Origin: Pleurodeles waltl
Lineage: Eukaryota; Chordata; Amphibia; Caudata; Salamandridae
Assembly (NCBI RefSeq): GCF_031143425.1
Contig: NC_090448.1
Span: 333,882,177 to 333,946,176, forward strand
DNA length: 64,000 bases
Direction of reading: 5' to 3'
Both the position numbers and the translations under genes were made by a program. Shown here piece after piece: positions 47,715 through 57,799 of the stretch (positions within the stretch are counted from its first letter, which is position 1; each line of letters opens with the position of its first letter). The notes beneath the pieces were generated by a model. That model saw only the letters and a program-made list of their open reading frames with translations. It did no database searches and was not told the DNA's origin.

Positions 47715-49330
47715 CCATGACTGTCATAAACAGATGACAGTGACGGACCCACACAAGGTGTGCCTCTGGTGTTTGGGGTACAGCTTGAAGTCTTGTGAGG
47801 AATCTGCTCTCATGAACCCGATTGTAAGGCTCAAACTCATCCCTCCACTCTATCAAACCAGACGTGGTGTGGGCATTAGAGTGCCACTAGATCTCGCTCC
47901 CAATTTTCGAATGAGGAGCTGATTCCACAGTTGATCCCGATGTGCCCTGAGTTACCCTGGCTATCAGCGACACCCCAGCAGGTCAAGGCCATAAGGAAGG
48001 CAGTGTTAAGCATTTTCAGCACTCTTCCGACTCCCCCTTGTGTGCCTTTGGGACTATAGGATCTTCATGGACCCATAGTCGGGTTACTGCCAACTAATCC
48101 ATACTCAGCAGTGTCTGAGCTCCAGGAACCTGTCTTGGATTCCGCACCCATTAAGATACTGACTTTCATTCTGGCTCCAGGCCCTGCGTTGGTCCCTTCT
48201 TCGTCGACGCCAGTCCTAACATCGCCAAAGGGGGTTCCTCTGCCAGCTCCAATATCCTACCCTGAGCCAGCTCCATCTTGACTCAACTGAGGTCCCACCC
48301 CGGCGCATCTGGTTCCCATACAATCATATTTACACAAAATACTCCCTCTACCACAAAGCCATCCTCAGTTGCTGGACCAGCTTTTTGGTTCCGACTGACC
48401 AAGCTTATCTCCATTAGATGACGGCGATGAGTTACCCCCACGTTATGATGATTCCAGATTTACACGAGCTTAACACTTCCGCTGATACAGGGTTGATTTC
48501 CCGCTTGAGCTGCAGTTGCTGTAGTAATCAGATGTTCTGCTGAGGGTCCTGGATCAATGACTTCTTCTGTTGAGGTTAAAACAAATGTGCTTACTTATGC
48601 AGCGTAGGCCGGCTTCTTCTGAACCCTTACTATTGTTCAGTGGAGCCCTAACTGATACCTGTATGGGGACTTGGTTTAAACTTTGCTCTTGGCGACCGGT
48701 GAACAAGCAGGTGGCCAAATGCCACAGCCTCTGGTGACCCTGATTTTTTTTTCTAGCATCTTACTCCTGAGAGCTTGGTGGTCCAAGCTGCCAGCATCAG
48801 GGTTTTTTCAGTTGGATGATGGAACAGCGCATGCGCCAACCACGCATGCCTGAATAATGCGGTCCGAACAACAACTGTGCTGTTTTCACAAATGTCTTTA
48901 CCTGCATGCCTTTACAACGCTTTTTCGTTGTAAAGGCATGTGTGGAACGGCATGAGTGGTTTTCGCATGCCACCCCCCCCACCCGCCCTATACACAACTA
49001 CCCCGAATCCCCCACCAGCCCTAAAAACACAACTACCTCGACCCCACCATCCACAAAATAAAACTACCCCGACTCCCACACCTGCCCTAAAAATAAAACT
49101 ACCCGCCCCTCCCACCCGCCCCTAAAAACTAGGCATTCTGAAAACACAAGTTTTCATTAGCTGTTTGTTCATTGGATAGGTATGCATTCCCTCTGGTATA
49201 TGACCAGCTAGATTTTGCCAGTGGTCCCAGAAGAACTTAGAGACTCCTTAGCTCAGACCATCCAAGACAGTCATGATGCTGACAAATAAATGATTTACAC
49301 TAGCCTTAATACTTCTGATTGTCTAGGGGA
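47715..49330 (+). pseudogene. DIRS B gag-like ORF1, broken
   Basis: The block 'DPHKVCLWCLGYSLKSCEES' (47746-47805) matches 'PPLVCLWCLERDHDPKSCSE' in copy C and carries the same Cys pairs. Later segments match copies A and C only in short blocks and alternate between frames, for example 'GGAGCCCTAACTGATACCTG' near 48642 for the conserved 'ALT(N/D)' block. The reading is cut by the insertion at 48818-49171. Confidence 0.65.
48818..49171. mobile_element. Short insertion in DIRS B with a hairpin and a ~35-base tandem array
   Basis: TTGGAT occurs on both sides (48812-48817 and 49172-49177) and may be a target duplication. Inside is a perfect 15-pair hairpin (48905-48919 with 48926-48940, CATGCCTTTACAACG). 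It is followed by four units beginning CTACC at 48998, 49033, 49064 and 49099 (spacings 35, 31, 35). Near the ends TGTTTTCA (48880) and TGAAAACA (49138) are inverted. No protein frame. Likely a non-autonomous element; class undetermined. Confidence 0.65.
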
Positions 49331-49812
49331 GCAGTTGGTACAAGTGTGGTGCTCCTTCGCCATGCGTGGATTTGTTTCTCAGGAGACACACAGGACTCCC
49401 TTATGGATGTGACTATCGGTGAAAAAGTGGATGCTGCTTTAAATTGCCTTAAGCTGGACAATACCACACTTTCTGGGTCTGTTGGCCCCCAGCCAAAGAC
49501 TTTCCTCACCAGTTTGCGAAATTCCAAGGTACTTCAGGGGGCTGGCATACAGAAAATATGTGTCCCTTCCCCCCCACTGCAATCAACCCAGTCCTTTTGT
49601 GACCAGAGAAGTGGATCTGGCAGGCTATGTACTGGTCACCACAGGCATCAATCCTACCAGTTACCTTCCCCAGCTGTAACATTCTCTAGACCATTTTAGG
49701 TAACCTTTTATACTGCACAAACACCCTATGGGAGGCAGGATCTAGCACTTCTTTCTAGGGTGATGGTCCATCACATCCAACAGATGGGTTCTTCAGATCG
49801 TGCAGCACAGCT

Positions 49813-50460
49813 ATGCCCTTCTCTCTTTCTGCAGTGCCTCACCTTCTTCCCACTTTAGAATGGCTCTCAAAAGAGCATCTGTGCATTCTAATGCAAGAGT
49901 TGCAAGCGTTACACCTCAGTAGAGCCATAAAGAAGTTTCTGACATTGGAAAATGGGCAGGTTGATACTTCTGCAATTTCTCGTGAGCATGAAGGGCTTCA
50001 GCCTATATTAGATCTTCAATTTATGAATGCCTTTCTGGGGCAGGACAAATTTAGAATGCTAACGTTGACCGAGGTTCTGTCTGCCAAGGATCCAGGCAAC
50101 TGGTTGATGGCCTTGGACTAGCTGAATGCATATTTTCATAAACCCCTCCAGTAGTAGGCCTAGATGATTTCCAGTTTTCCGTGCTCTCCTTCAGCTTGAC
50201 CAGTGCCCCTTGGGTATTCACAAAAGCGAGAGTGGTTTTTGCCACCTATCTTTGGAGTTGGGGGAAACTAGTTTTCCCTTAACGACTGGCCGTTGAAGGT
50301 AGGCTCACCACACTCAGTTGGAGCTCATTTCCAGATGACTGCAAACCACCTGACATCAGTGGGGTTCTCCTTCACAGAGGCTTTCTTTTATAGGAGCTGT
50401 CTTTTACATGGTGCAGTTCATGGCCTTCTCTCCATCACAACCAGTTCAAGATCTTAGAGC
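49813..50460 (+). pseudogene. DIRS B reverse transcriptase region, broken
   Basis: Blocks seen are 'LSKEHLCILMQELQAL', 'EGLQPILDLQFMNAFL' and 'DKFRMLTLTEVL' followed by 'NWLMALD' then a stop (49870-50121). 'NAYFHKPL' follows the stop. The polymerase motif is reduced to 'LNDWPLK' near 50280, where YLDD-type is expected. Frames shift at least twice. Confidence 0.75.
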
Positions 50461-50589
50461 TTTCAGTAAGAGAAGGTCTGATGCTTCTTGGCCTGTTAGC
50501 CTCCTGCAAGCTGCTTGCCAACTATACTGGGTGGCGTATGCACACACTGCTGTGGAACCTGAAGTCTCAGTGTACCTTGCACCATCAAA

Positions 50590-51300
50590 ACCTGTCGGAT
50601 GCCATCCAAGTTGTGGAGGGGGCTTCACAAGATCTGCAGTGGTGGCTGCTCAACCACATTGGACAGACAGCAGAGTTGATGGTGGTGATTGTTTTTTTTT
50701 CACTCACGGGTTGGGGAGGTCATCTGGGGGAGGTATAGATCAGAGGACTCTCGTTTCCAGTTGAAACCCAGCTCCAAATCAATCTGTTGGACTTGCAGGC
50801 CAGTCATCTGGTGCTGAAGACCTTGTCTTCATCAAGAGGAAACAGGGACAGGTTCTCAGGGACAACACTGGTGCCATGTGGTACTGCAATAAGGAGGGCA
50901 AAGTGAGGTTCTGGGTCTTGTGCCAAGCGGTGTTGTGTCTCTGGTGCATCAGGGCATTCCCCCATATCGTGAACCACTTGGTGGGATCTTTGAATGCCAC
51001 AGTGGACAAGCTCAAGAAGCAGTGCCTGGTGGATCATGAATGCTAATCACAAATGGCGTGTCCATCAAGTAGCACAGGGCATCTTCCAACAGCATGGGTA
51101 AACCTTGTCTGGATCTTTCTGCCACTGTCAAATGCCCAATGGCAAAACATTTGCATGTTGAAGTTCCTGTGAAAACTCTCACTAGGAGATGCATTCTGGC
51201 TGGGGCGGAACGTGTGACACCTGTATGCTTTTCTGCATCTGCTTCTCCTGCTCAGAGTTCTGAAGATAAGGAATGAATGGGCTCAAGTCATCCTTGTGGC
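50590..51300 (+). pseudogene. DIRS B RNase H and methylase-like region, broken
   Basis: Remnants are 'GGASQDLQWWLLNHI' (50618-50665), a reading like 'LKTLSSSRGN' near 50815, 'GTTLVPCGTAIRR', and 'HVEVPVKTL' to 'SASASPAQSSEDKE' (51140-51276). They are colinear with the same region of copy A and heavily shifted. Confidence 0.65.
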
Positions 51301-51435
51301 TCAGGATTGGGCCAGAAGTGTGTGATATCTGCAACTTTCTCTGCATATGAGCATCTGTACTACAACTTCAGGACGATCTTCTGTCCTGTTGCAGTAGTAG
51401 GGCAAGGTTCTGCACCCCAGCTTTTGCAATTTACA

Positions 51436-51950
51436 CCCCCATGTGTGGAGATTGAGCTGCAGCAGTTGACTGCATTTAATTTACCACTTGAGGTTGTGGA
51501 TGTCATAGTTTTGCCGCCTGGTGTTATTTTTTCTGTGAACTCTTTTTACTTCAGGCTCTAGGACAGATATATGTACTGGTGTGCAGTCTGCAACACAGAC
51601 CCCTTACAAGCTAAACTGTTGGATGTTTTACTGTTTTTGACTTTGGCCCAGCAAGTTCTTCCAGTAGGGTCTATTATAGGTTATTGTCAGCCCTGTCTGC
51701 CTTTTTGCCAGACCAAACTTCCATGTATAAATCACCTGTTGTGCTGCGATTTATTAAAGGTTTCATATACTTGTTGCCTCTCAAACCCTTTGTGGGCTCA
51801 CAGTCGGAGCTCTACATGGACTTGCTTATTCCCTTTGAGCCAATGCACAGCTGCTTGTTGCGTCTTATGTCCGACAGTTGTCTTGTGCTCCGCATCTGAG
51901 GGTGTGGAAAGAGTTGAGCAAGAAACTGACGTTGGTACTCAGTATTAGTG
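51436..51950 (+). pseudogene. DIRS B tyrosine recombinase, N-terminal part
   Basis: 'VEIELQQLTAFNLPLEVVDV' (51446-51505) matches the recombinase start in copy A. A core-binding segment 'ALSAFLPDQTSMYKSPVVLR' and 'FIKGFIYLLPLKPF' lies at 51687-51800, followed by 'FEPMHSCLLRLM'. The catalytic Arg-His-Arg-Tyr part is absent; the right terminus follows directly. Confidence 0.75.
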
Positions 51951-52154
51951 CTTATCTGCTTCTCTGCTCAGCTGCTTCCAGTGCCAAACAGCATGAGCTG
52001 CGCCCCATAGTGCCACATGACAACAATCAGGAGAACAGCTATGAAAATTTCCAGGATCCCGTCTGGAGCCTGGGGAATATTCTGAAGGAATGAATGCGTG
52101 ATACAGTATCCACTAGAAAGAGCATTACCAATGGTAAGTAACTGGTTTGTTTCT

Positions 52155-53200
52155 ACCTCAAATGGATCAAAAGTCACTAATGTTGCACAGAAATTCACTA
52201 TAGAATTTTAGCTGTTCACAGGAGCCATCTTTCACCCTAAGATTGCTGTATCCAGACCCCAACAAGCTAATTATATCCTGCTGATGTTTCTTGCCAGTTA
52301 TGTTAACCGCATTACTGAACTGATAGAGGATGTGCCTATTGCCTGCAGTAGGAAACAGATATCGTGCATATTTCAATACATTAACAAGAAAATCCGAACA
52401 AATCATTCTTTGACAATAAATTATTTTTAACTGTTGATCGAATGTATGCTTACCTCAAAGTTCTCAAAGCAGCAGGTATTGCGAGAGGGCAGTTTGAATT
52501 GCGAAGAATCTGAACCTCTTAACATCTCTTAAGGTCTTGCCTTTTTAATTTTAGAAAGCCGCCTCGTTAAGACGCTTACTACATTTGAGAAGTGCAATGC
52601 AGAACTTAAGTCTTGTTTCTAACGAATAAATTCTTCTAGGTGTTCCACTGTGCGAACAGAGGCTAAACCTTACAGTGAGGGTGAAGAAATATTTTTTTTA
52701 TGATAGCTGGTCTTAGCATAATAAAATAGCCATTTATATTATTGCAAAAAGCATGTAGTGTTAGTTTGTGTACTATGTACAACATTTTATACATTCTACC
52801 CCCCAGTATTCGATTCTCCGAAATAAAGGCAAAATCTTTAAACTGATGTTTCTGTACTTCTGCGCAAGATGAAACCATAAGGTGAATAGTATCGAGTTAA
52901 TAGGTATAACTGAGAATGAGAAAAGGCTTTAAACCTATGTATTCATGAAGTATATTTTCTTTCTCCTGTAATTTAAAAAGGGATAACTCGGGGTGCTTAA
53001 AGGAAATGTGTAAAGAGAATTGAGATTTTTCTCGATGTCATCACTTTTATGCATTCATTACGAATTTGAGGAATTTGTGGTGGGGGGTACAGGAGGATAG
53101 TGTAATGTCCAATTCCGGTTGATATCCCCATACCAAAAACCCAGCAGTTATGATATTTGACTCTGGAATGGAAGAGAATCAAACGGACCATAAAATATTG
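52155..53200. other. Unassigned AT-rich DNA
   Basis: No gene or repeat structure recognised between DIRS B and the second hAT-type element. Confidence 0.45.
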
Positions 53201-53210
53201 GGTTCTCTTC

Positions 53211-53695
53211 CAGTGGCGGCTACCGCTCAACGGTGGTGGTTGGGGCATGGGGGAGGGGGGGAGACATATTTGAAAAAAAGCTTACCAGTGGGGGAGACAT
53301 GTTCATCTCCCCTCCATCCTTGCCCAGGCTCCCAGCCACTCACGATGTTGCTGTCACCAGCAACAGCAGCGTTGTGATTGGTCTGAGCTCCTTGCTTCGC
53401 CACTCAGACTGGGAGTGGGAACCTGTGCATGTTCTCCACTCGGCTGTGCAATACAGCCAGGTAGAGAACAGGCAAAGGGCGCATGTCTTTTTAGCAGGCC
53501 CAATATGGCCGGCCAAACAGACATGTACCCTTTGTGGTGCACATAGCCTTCCTCCGGCCCCCCTCCTCCAGCCCAACCCGCCCATTCTCCCAGGAAAAAT
53601 AAAATGATTATAACGTAACATTATCATTTTATTTTTCCTTTCCCCACAATCCAGTGGGGCAACACTCCTCCACCTTAGCGGAAGAGACGCCTCTG
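53211..53695. mobile_element. Non-autonomous hAT-type element, copy 2 (485 bases)
   Basis: Inverted termini are CAGTGGCGGCT and CAGAGGCGTCT. The flanking 8 bases are TTCTCTTC and TTCTTTTC, seven of eight identical. Internal hairpins occupy the same order as in copy 1 (31625-32143): 53340-53354 with 53363-53377 (15 pairs, three wobbles); 53431-53447 with 53453-53469 (17, two mismatches); about 53477-53495 with 53512-53530 (imperfect, 'GCATGTCT'); and 53592-53608 with 53623-53639 (17 perfect). Stem sequences differ from copy 1 while pairing is kept. No transposase. Confidence 0.8.
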
Positions 53696-53850
53696 TTCTT
53701 TTCCTTGTTTTTTCCCGTATTCTGGAGACTTATCTGCTGATTTTTTTGGCTGCTAGGGCAGGCAAATAATGTCAGCAGAAGGACAAAGGAGGTTGCGGCA
53801 CCAGGGCAGGCTAGTGTTAGACCGAGAAGCATTGTATGCTCCCCAGATAG

Positions 53851-54141
53851 TTTTACACGCATCTCGGAACCGGCAGAGCCTTGGCTACATAAGGCGTTAT
53901 CACCTCGCTATCTATTTGTATATACGACCTCAACAATCAGCATGAGAGAGGATACTGACTATCACCTACACATAAGCCCTGAAGAAGTCCTTTGTTAAGG
54001 ACGAAACGCGTTGGCTGGTTTGTCTTTATGTGCAAGGAAAATTTAATAACAATAAAAAGAGGATGATCCTGTAACGATATGGACTAACTGGACTTTATTA
54101 TTCTACCTCAAGTGGTGCACTATCAAAATATCTATTATCGT
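53851..54141 (+). mobile_element. 291-base hammerhead-bearing retroelement
   Basis: A perfect 14-base direct repeat, TGCTCCCCAGATAG, flanks this interval (53837-53850 and 54142-54155), so it inserted as a unit. It carries a hammerhead-like core near its middle and no protein frame. Penelope-like elements and the small non-autonomous retroelements called retrozymes are known to carry hammerheads. A 14-base target duplication favours a Penelope-like or LINE-mobilised origin. The family could not be named from sequence alone. Confidence 0.75.
53969..54032 (+). ncRNA. Hammerhead-like ribozyme motif
   Basis: The core box is CTGAAGA (53979-53985). Stem II is GTCC (53987-53990) with GGAC (53999-54002). 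GAAAC follows at 54003-54007. A GTC triplet lies at 54022-54024. Outer stem I is CACATAA (53969-53975) with TTATGTG (54026-54032), 7 perfect pairs. The CTGAAGA...GAAACGCG pattern is typical of Penelope-associated hammerheads. Stem III is weak and there is an unpaired GCC next to the core, so activity is doubtful. Confidence 0.6.
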
Positions 54142-54159
54142 TGCTCCCCAGATAGGCCT

Positions 54160-55890
54160 GGATTAGTTGGGTGATTGATGCCTGACTGTCTGCTGCCTGC
54201 AGCCCCTCCAGTGGTTTCACCAGGTGCACATCCATTAAACCAGGCCTGGTGTTTACAGGCTTTGAATCCTCGCACTTCGGGACACCAGGCAACTTGATAT
54301 GGGGTTGGGCAGTAGCATCCCAGAGTTAACACACAGCCACTCATAATAAGGGTCTTGAAGGCATTCTCAGAATATAACCCCTGAAAGGGCTTCAGGCAGT
54401 CAGGCAGAAAGAAAAGATTCCCAGTCCTGGACAAGTGCTGGAACTTCAAAATGTATGATTCTGCAAAGAAAACCATAATTATTATTAGGTACTAGACTTC
54501 TAATTTACCACAATTTATATGTCACTCACCTTGTTCCTCAGACAATGGGGGCTTGGACTACTGCCCCTGAGGATCAGGATTTAAAGAACAAGCCCTTATC
54601 TCGGCCACTGAGACAGCATTCAAGAGATGGTTGGTGTGCAATAGCTAGCATGTTAGCATGGTAGGCAGTATGATTCTCTGTCTCATGCATGGTGGTCATC
54701 CAAGCAGAGTGGTCGAAATGTGATTCTCCTAACACTCATCTTGACATCTCCTAGAATGGAGGTGAGGTGATGTGAGCGTACAGCTAGAGCTAAGTATTTG
54801 TGTTGCCTCCATATTGTCGACTGTGTGCTTGACTGACTGTCCTACTTCACTCGATAGAAAGCATACTGGATAAAGTAATCAAACAGGTGTTGCTTGAATT
54901 CATGATGGACAGAGCCATATTCAGATTTGTTTTCTTTAAGCACAGGGTACTGGTGATGATTACTGGCTTTTTTTCTTGATTTTCTCGGCTCCCATCATCT
55001 CATGGTAGGACCTGCCCATCTGTTTGTTTCTATTTTTAGGAGTTTATTTACTGGATGAAAATGAAATCCGCAGCACCTGCCAGAATGCTAAATGGATGAC
55101 AGCATGCAGTGAGGCAGCATTATTCCTCACGTACATCCTTCAGTCCTCCTTTTTTCCACTTATTCTAAAGGAAACCTGGGCGCATAATTTGCTCTTTAAT
55201 ATGAATTTCTGTTTGAGAACCATAGGAACTATTTGTGGTTTCCTCTGGTCCACTCATTCCATCATACTTATGGGATATTGGATCATAGGGCAGGGCAGCT
55301 AGAGCACCTTTTAAAAGCTTTTCTTCATAGTCCGCTCTGCGAAGGAGACTTAACACTTCTGCAAAGTGGTTTAATTTAACACCCCCCTGACTTTTCAATT
55401 TGTTTATGCATTTGAGGTTTTTTGAATCGCACTTCCCCAAGTCTGATTTTCAAAACTGCTGCATTTAGAGCATGTGAGCCAGTATCTTAAGTCCTCCAAC
55501 CTTCTGTTGAAGTTTGTATTTATCGGCAAAATGATCCCTTTACAATCCTAGAATTTCCATGCAAGGTGAGCATCTCTTTATTTGAGCACCTGAGCAGTTA
55601 TATTGTTTTCCAACACTACTGTCCTGTGCTGCGGCGCACACCATGTACAAACAACTTCAAATTGGGTTAAAGTAGAGCTTGAACTGAGGTGCAAAACAAG
55701 CGTTCTTACACAGGGCCTTCCTCTAATTTGCTTGCCCACCAACTTGTACCAGCGGTTGATCAATTGATTTAAATTTATTGTTTGATTACTTAAAACCATT
55801 AAAAATTAAATCTGCAATCAATTTCAACAATTGTTTAAAAATGGTGACTATACCAAAATTAAAAGATAAGTACAATTAAAACCAGAAAAG
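54160..55890. other. Unassigned DNA; one possible exon-like frame
   Basis: No known domain. At 55024-55302 a 92-codon plus-strand frame follows a pyrimidine-rich tract ending in AG (55039). The encoded peptide ('LLDENEIRSTCQNAKWM...') has no family I recognise. A minus-strand frame overlaps it. Confidence 0.35.
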
Positions 55891-55899
55891 GATAATTTA

Positions 55900-56340
55900 G
55901 CCAGGGCAAATGTCAATTTAGTTTTTTGAAATGTAAAGGTTAATGTCTCCTACTCAGTGCAGTTTCTCCTTTAACCGAATCCATGCCTGATACATAAATT
56001 TGCCAAACTTCGCCATTTCTGGCACACTATTCATTCAAACGATAGGTTTTGAGCCTCATTTGCAGGTCGTGCCTCATATTGTACGAAAATCGGCCTCAGG
56101 TATATGCGACGCGTTATATAAAGCTGGACAACAACATAGGAGATGGCTCCGCATTTCCTTTTTATAGTTGCACAACCTACAGCGTTCAATATTACTGAGC
56201 AACTTCGATTCGCCATTCAGAATCCTGTATTTGAAGGGGCACCAGTCTTGCCCACAGTATGAGTTGTACCAGTGCATACACTTTGGCACAACACATATAA
56301 CCTCATACCTTAGATGATCCTAAGACATGCATACCCCCTT
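55900..56340 (-). pseudogene. LINE C-terminal relic (second copy)
   Basis: On the minus strand 'KYRILNGESKLLSNIERCRL' and 'CRLCNYKKEMRSHLLCCCPA' (56240-56120) form the Cys-rich tail (CxxC...HxxxxC) seen at the C-terminus of many LINE RTs. The reading goes on in another frame with 'MAKFCKFMYQAWI'-like sequence near 56015. It is 5' truncated and of uncertain clade. The relic at 20880-22180 may be a related family. Confidence 0.6.
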
Positions 56341-56344
56341 GTAG

Positions 56345-57790
56345 TGGGACAGTTTCTGAGGGGTTTATCGGCCATTTCAGTGGGAGCCAAACACCACTGG
56401 ACTAATTACACATCTGGGGATGCTCACAGCTATGTTATTAAAGACAAAGTATTGCCGAGTCTCATTTGAAACAGCAAACTCAGCTCAACAGGTCCCTACC
56501 ATGGCCAATTTCTTCAATGTACAGCTTTCCATACTTGGAAAAATTCTGTCTTCCTAACTTGTTGTTTGGCTCAGCTCATGAGAGCTCTAGTGATGGCACA
56601 TTTAAACTATTGCATTTGTTGGCATTCAATTCTGCTAATAGAAATGTATCATAAATACTATTTGTCATGATTACTGGATCTTAAATGGAACGCTCTTTGA
56701 CACAAAGCCTTCTCTATAGCAGCCATTGCACTCATATTGCTATTCAAGCAAACACAGTAATGGAAAAGCAAGTTTAGGCCTGAGATAAGGTACTGTGAAT
56801 GTCGCAATTCTTTAACTTGGTAGCTCATAAGAAGCTTACTCTAAGTGATGGTACAGTTATTTAAAAAGGTTTGCGTTTCATGATGCTTGTCTTAAACATG
56901 TTTAGGGGACCATTTTATTTTGACCAGAGCATGCCAGCCTGGAGCGCATATACATGGGCTGGCTGTTTTTTGAGACATGAGAAACTTTTGCAGTATGCTC
57001 ATTTTTGTACCAAAGTAAGGGTCTTGAAGTTTAAGCTTAGTTTGTAATTGACAGTCACCGAAGGTGAAAGTGGGTGAATGGAGTGTACTGACGTGTTGCT
57101 TCTCTCCGCCTTGTTACACTGGTAGTTCATTAATTCTTGCTGAAGATTCTACAACAGCTGGTTTCACAGATAAAAAGAAAATTTGTATTAAGGGGATACG
57201 TACTCGGGAGCAGCCTCTCCAGTGGCAGTCAGTTGAAATTGATTTGCCTTGTCAGTGTACAAAGTGGATCCCGGGCACAATAATCTTCTTCTGAAACCTC
57301 CTTTTTTGACCAGCGTCTTTTTGGTCTATGACTAGAGGAGTTCGTAATATTGGCTGCTGATGATAGGATGATGGATATTCCTTTTCACCCTCATCCTCCT
57401 CAAAACTTGCAGTTGTGCATTTGTATTCCCTACATTTGAATAGAGCCAACGTATTGAAAAATGTCCCCCCTTCAAACTGCTGTTTCTTGTGGTCATTTTG
57501 TCAGGGTTAGAGGTAGAGGTCCTAATTCGAACACTAAGAGACGTAGCCCTCCCCTTTCTCCAGATTCCTAGTGAACTTGAATATGCAGAGTAGCTGTCTC
57601 TGTAGCAGAACTCATTACAGGGAGGGGCACGTTTGAGAAAAAGTTTCAGTGGAGTGGACATTTCATTACATTTTCCCCAGTTCTTCTATCACCTCGAATC
57701 CACCCCACCACATGGCCAATGAATCCTCTGAAACACGCAGTTCTCTTTCAAGGAGTTTTGGTTCCCTTGCAAAAAAAAAAATGCTGGTTT
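56345..57790. other. Unassigned DNA
   Basis: No feature supported. The part after 57040 may be decayed gag of DIRS relic E, but I see no diagnostic motif. Confidence 0.4.
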
Positions 57791-57799
57791 TTTCCCCTT

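Larger units (their letters stand above)
47396..52150 (+). mobile_element. DIRS-type retrotransposon, copy B
   Basis: The left end ('CTGATGGATACTTCTAACAG', then 'AGAATATCCCCAGGC') is the inverted counterpart of the right end ('GCCTGGGGAATATTCTGAAGG' region and 'ACAGTATCCACTAGAAAG', 52068-52112). The element finishes with 'GCATTACCAATGGTAAGTAA', matching the right terminus of copy A. In between are gag-like, RT, RNase H and recombinase remains. No complete internal complementary region is visible, and the recombinase lacks its C-terminal catalytic part, so the copy is internally deleted near 51.9 kb. A 0.35-kb insertion interrupts gag. Confidence 0.8.
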
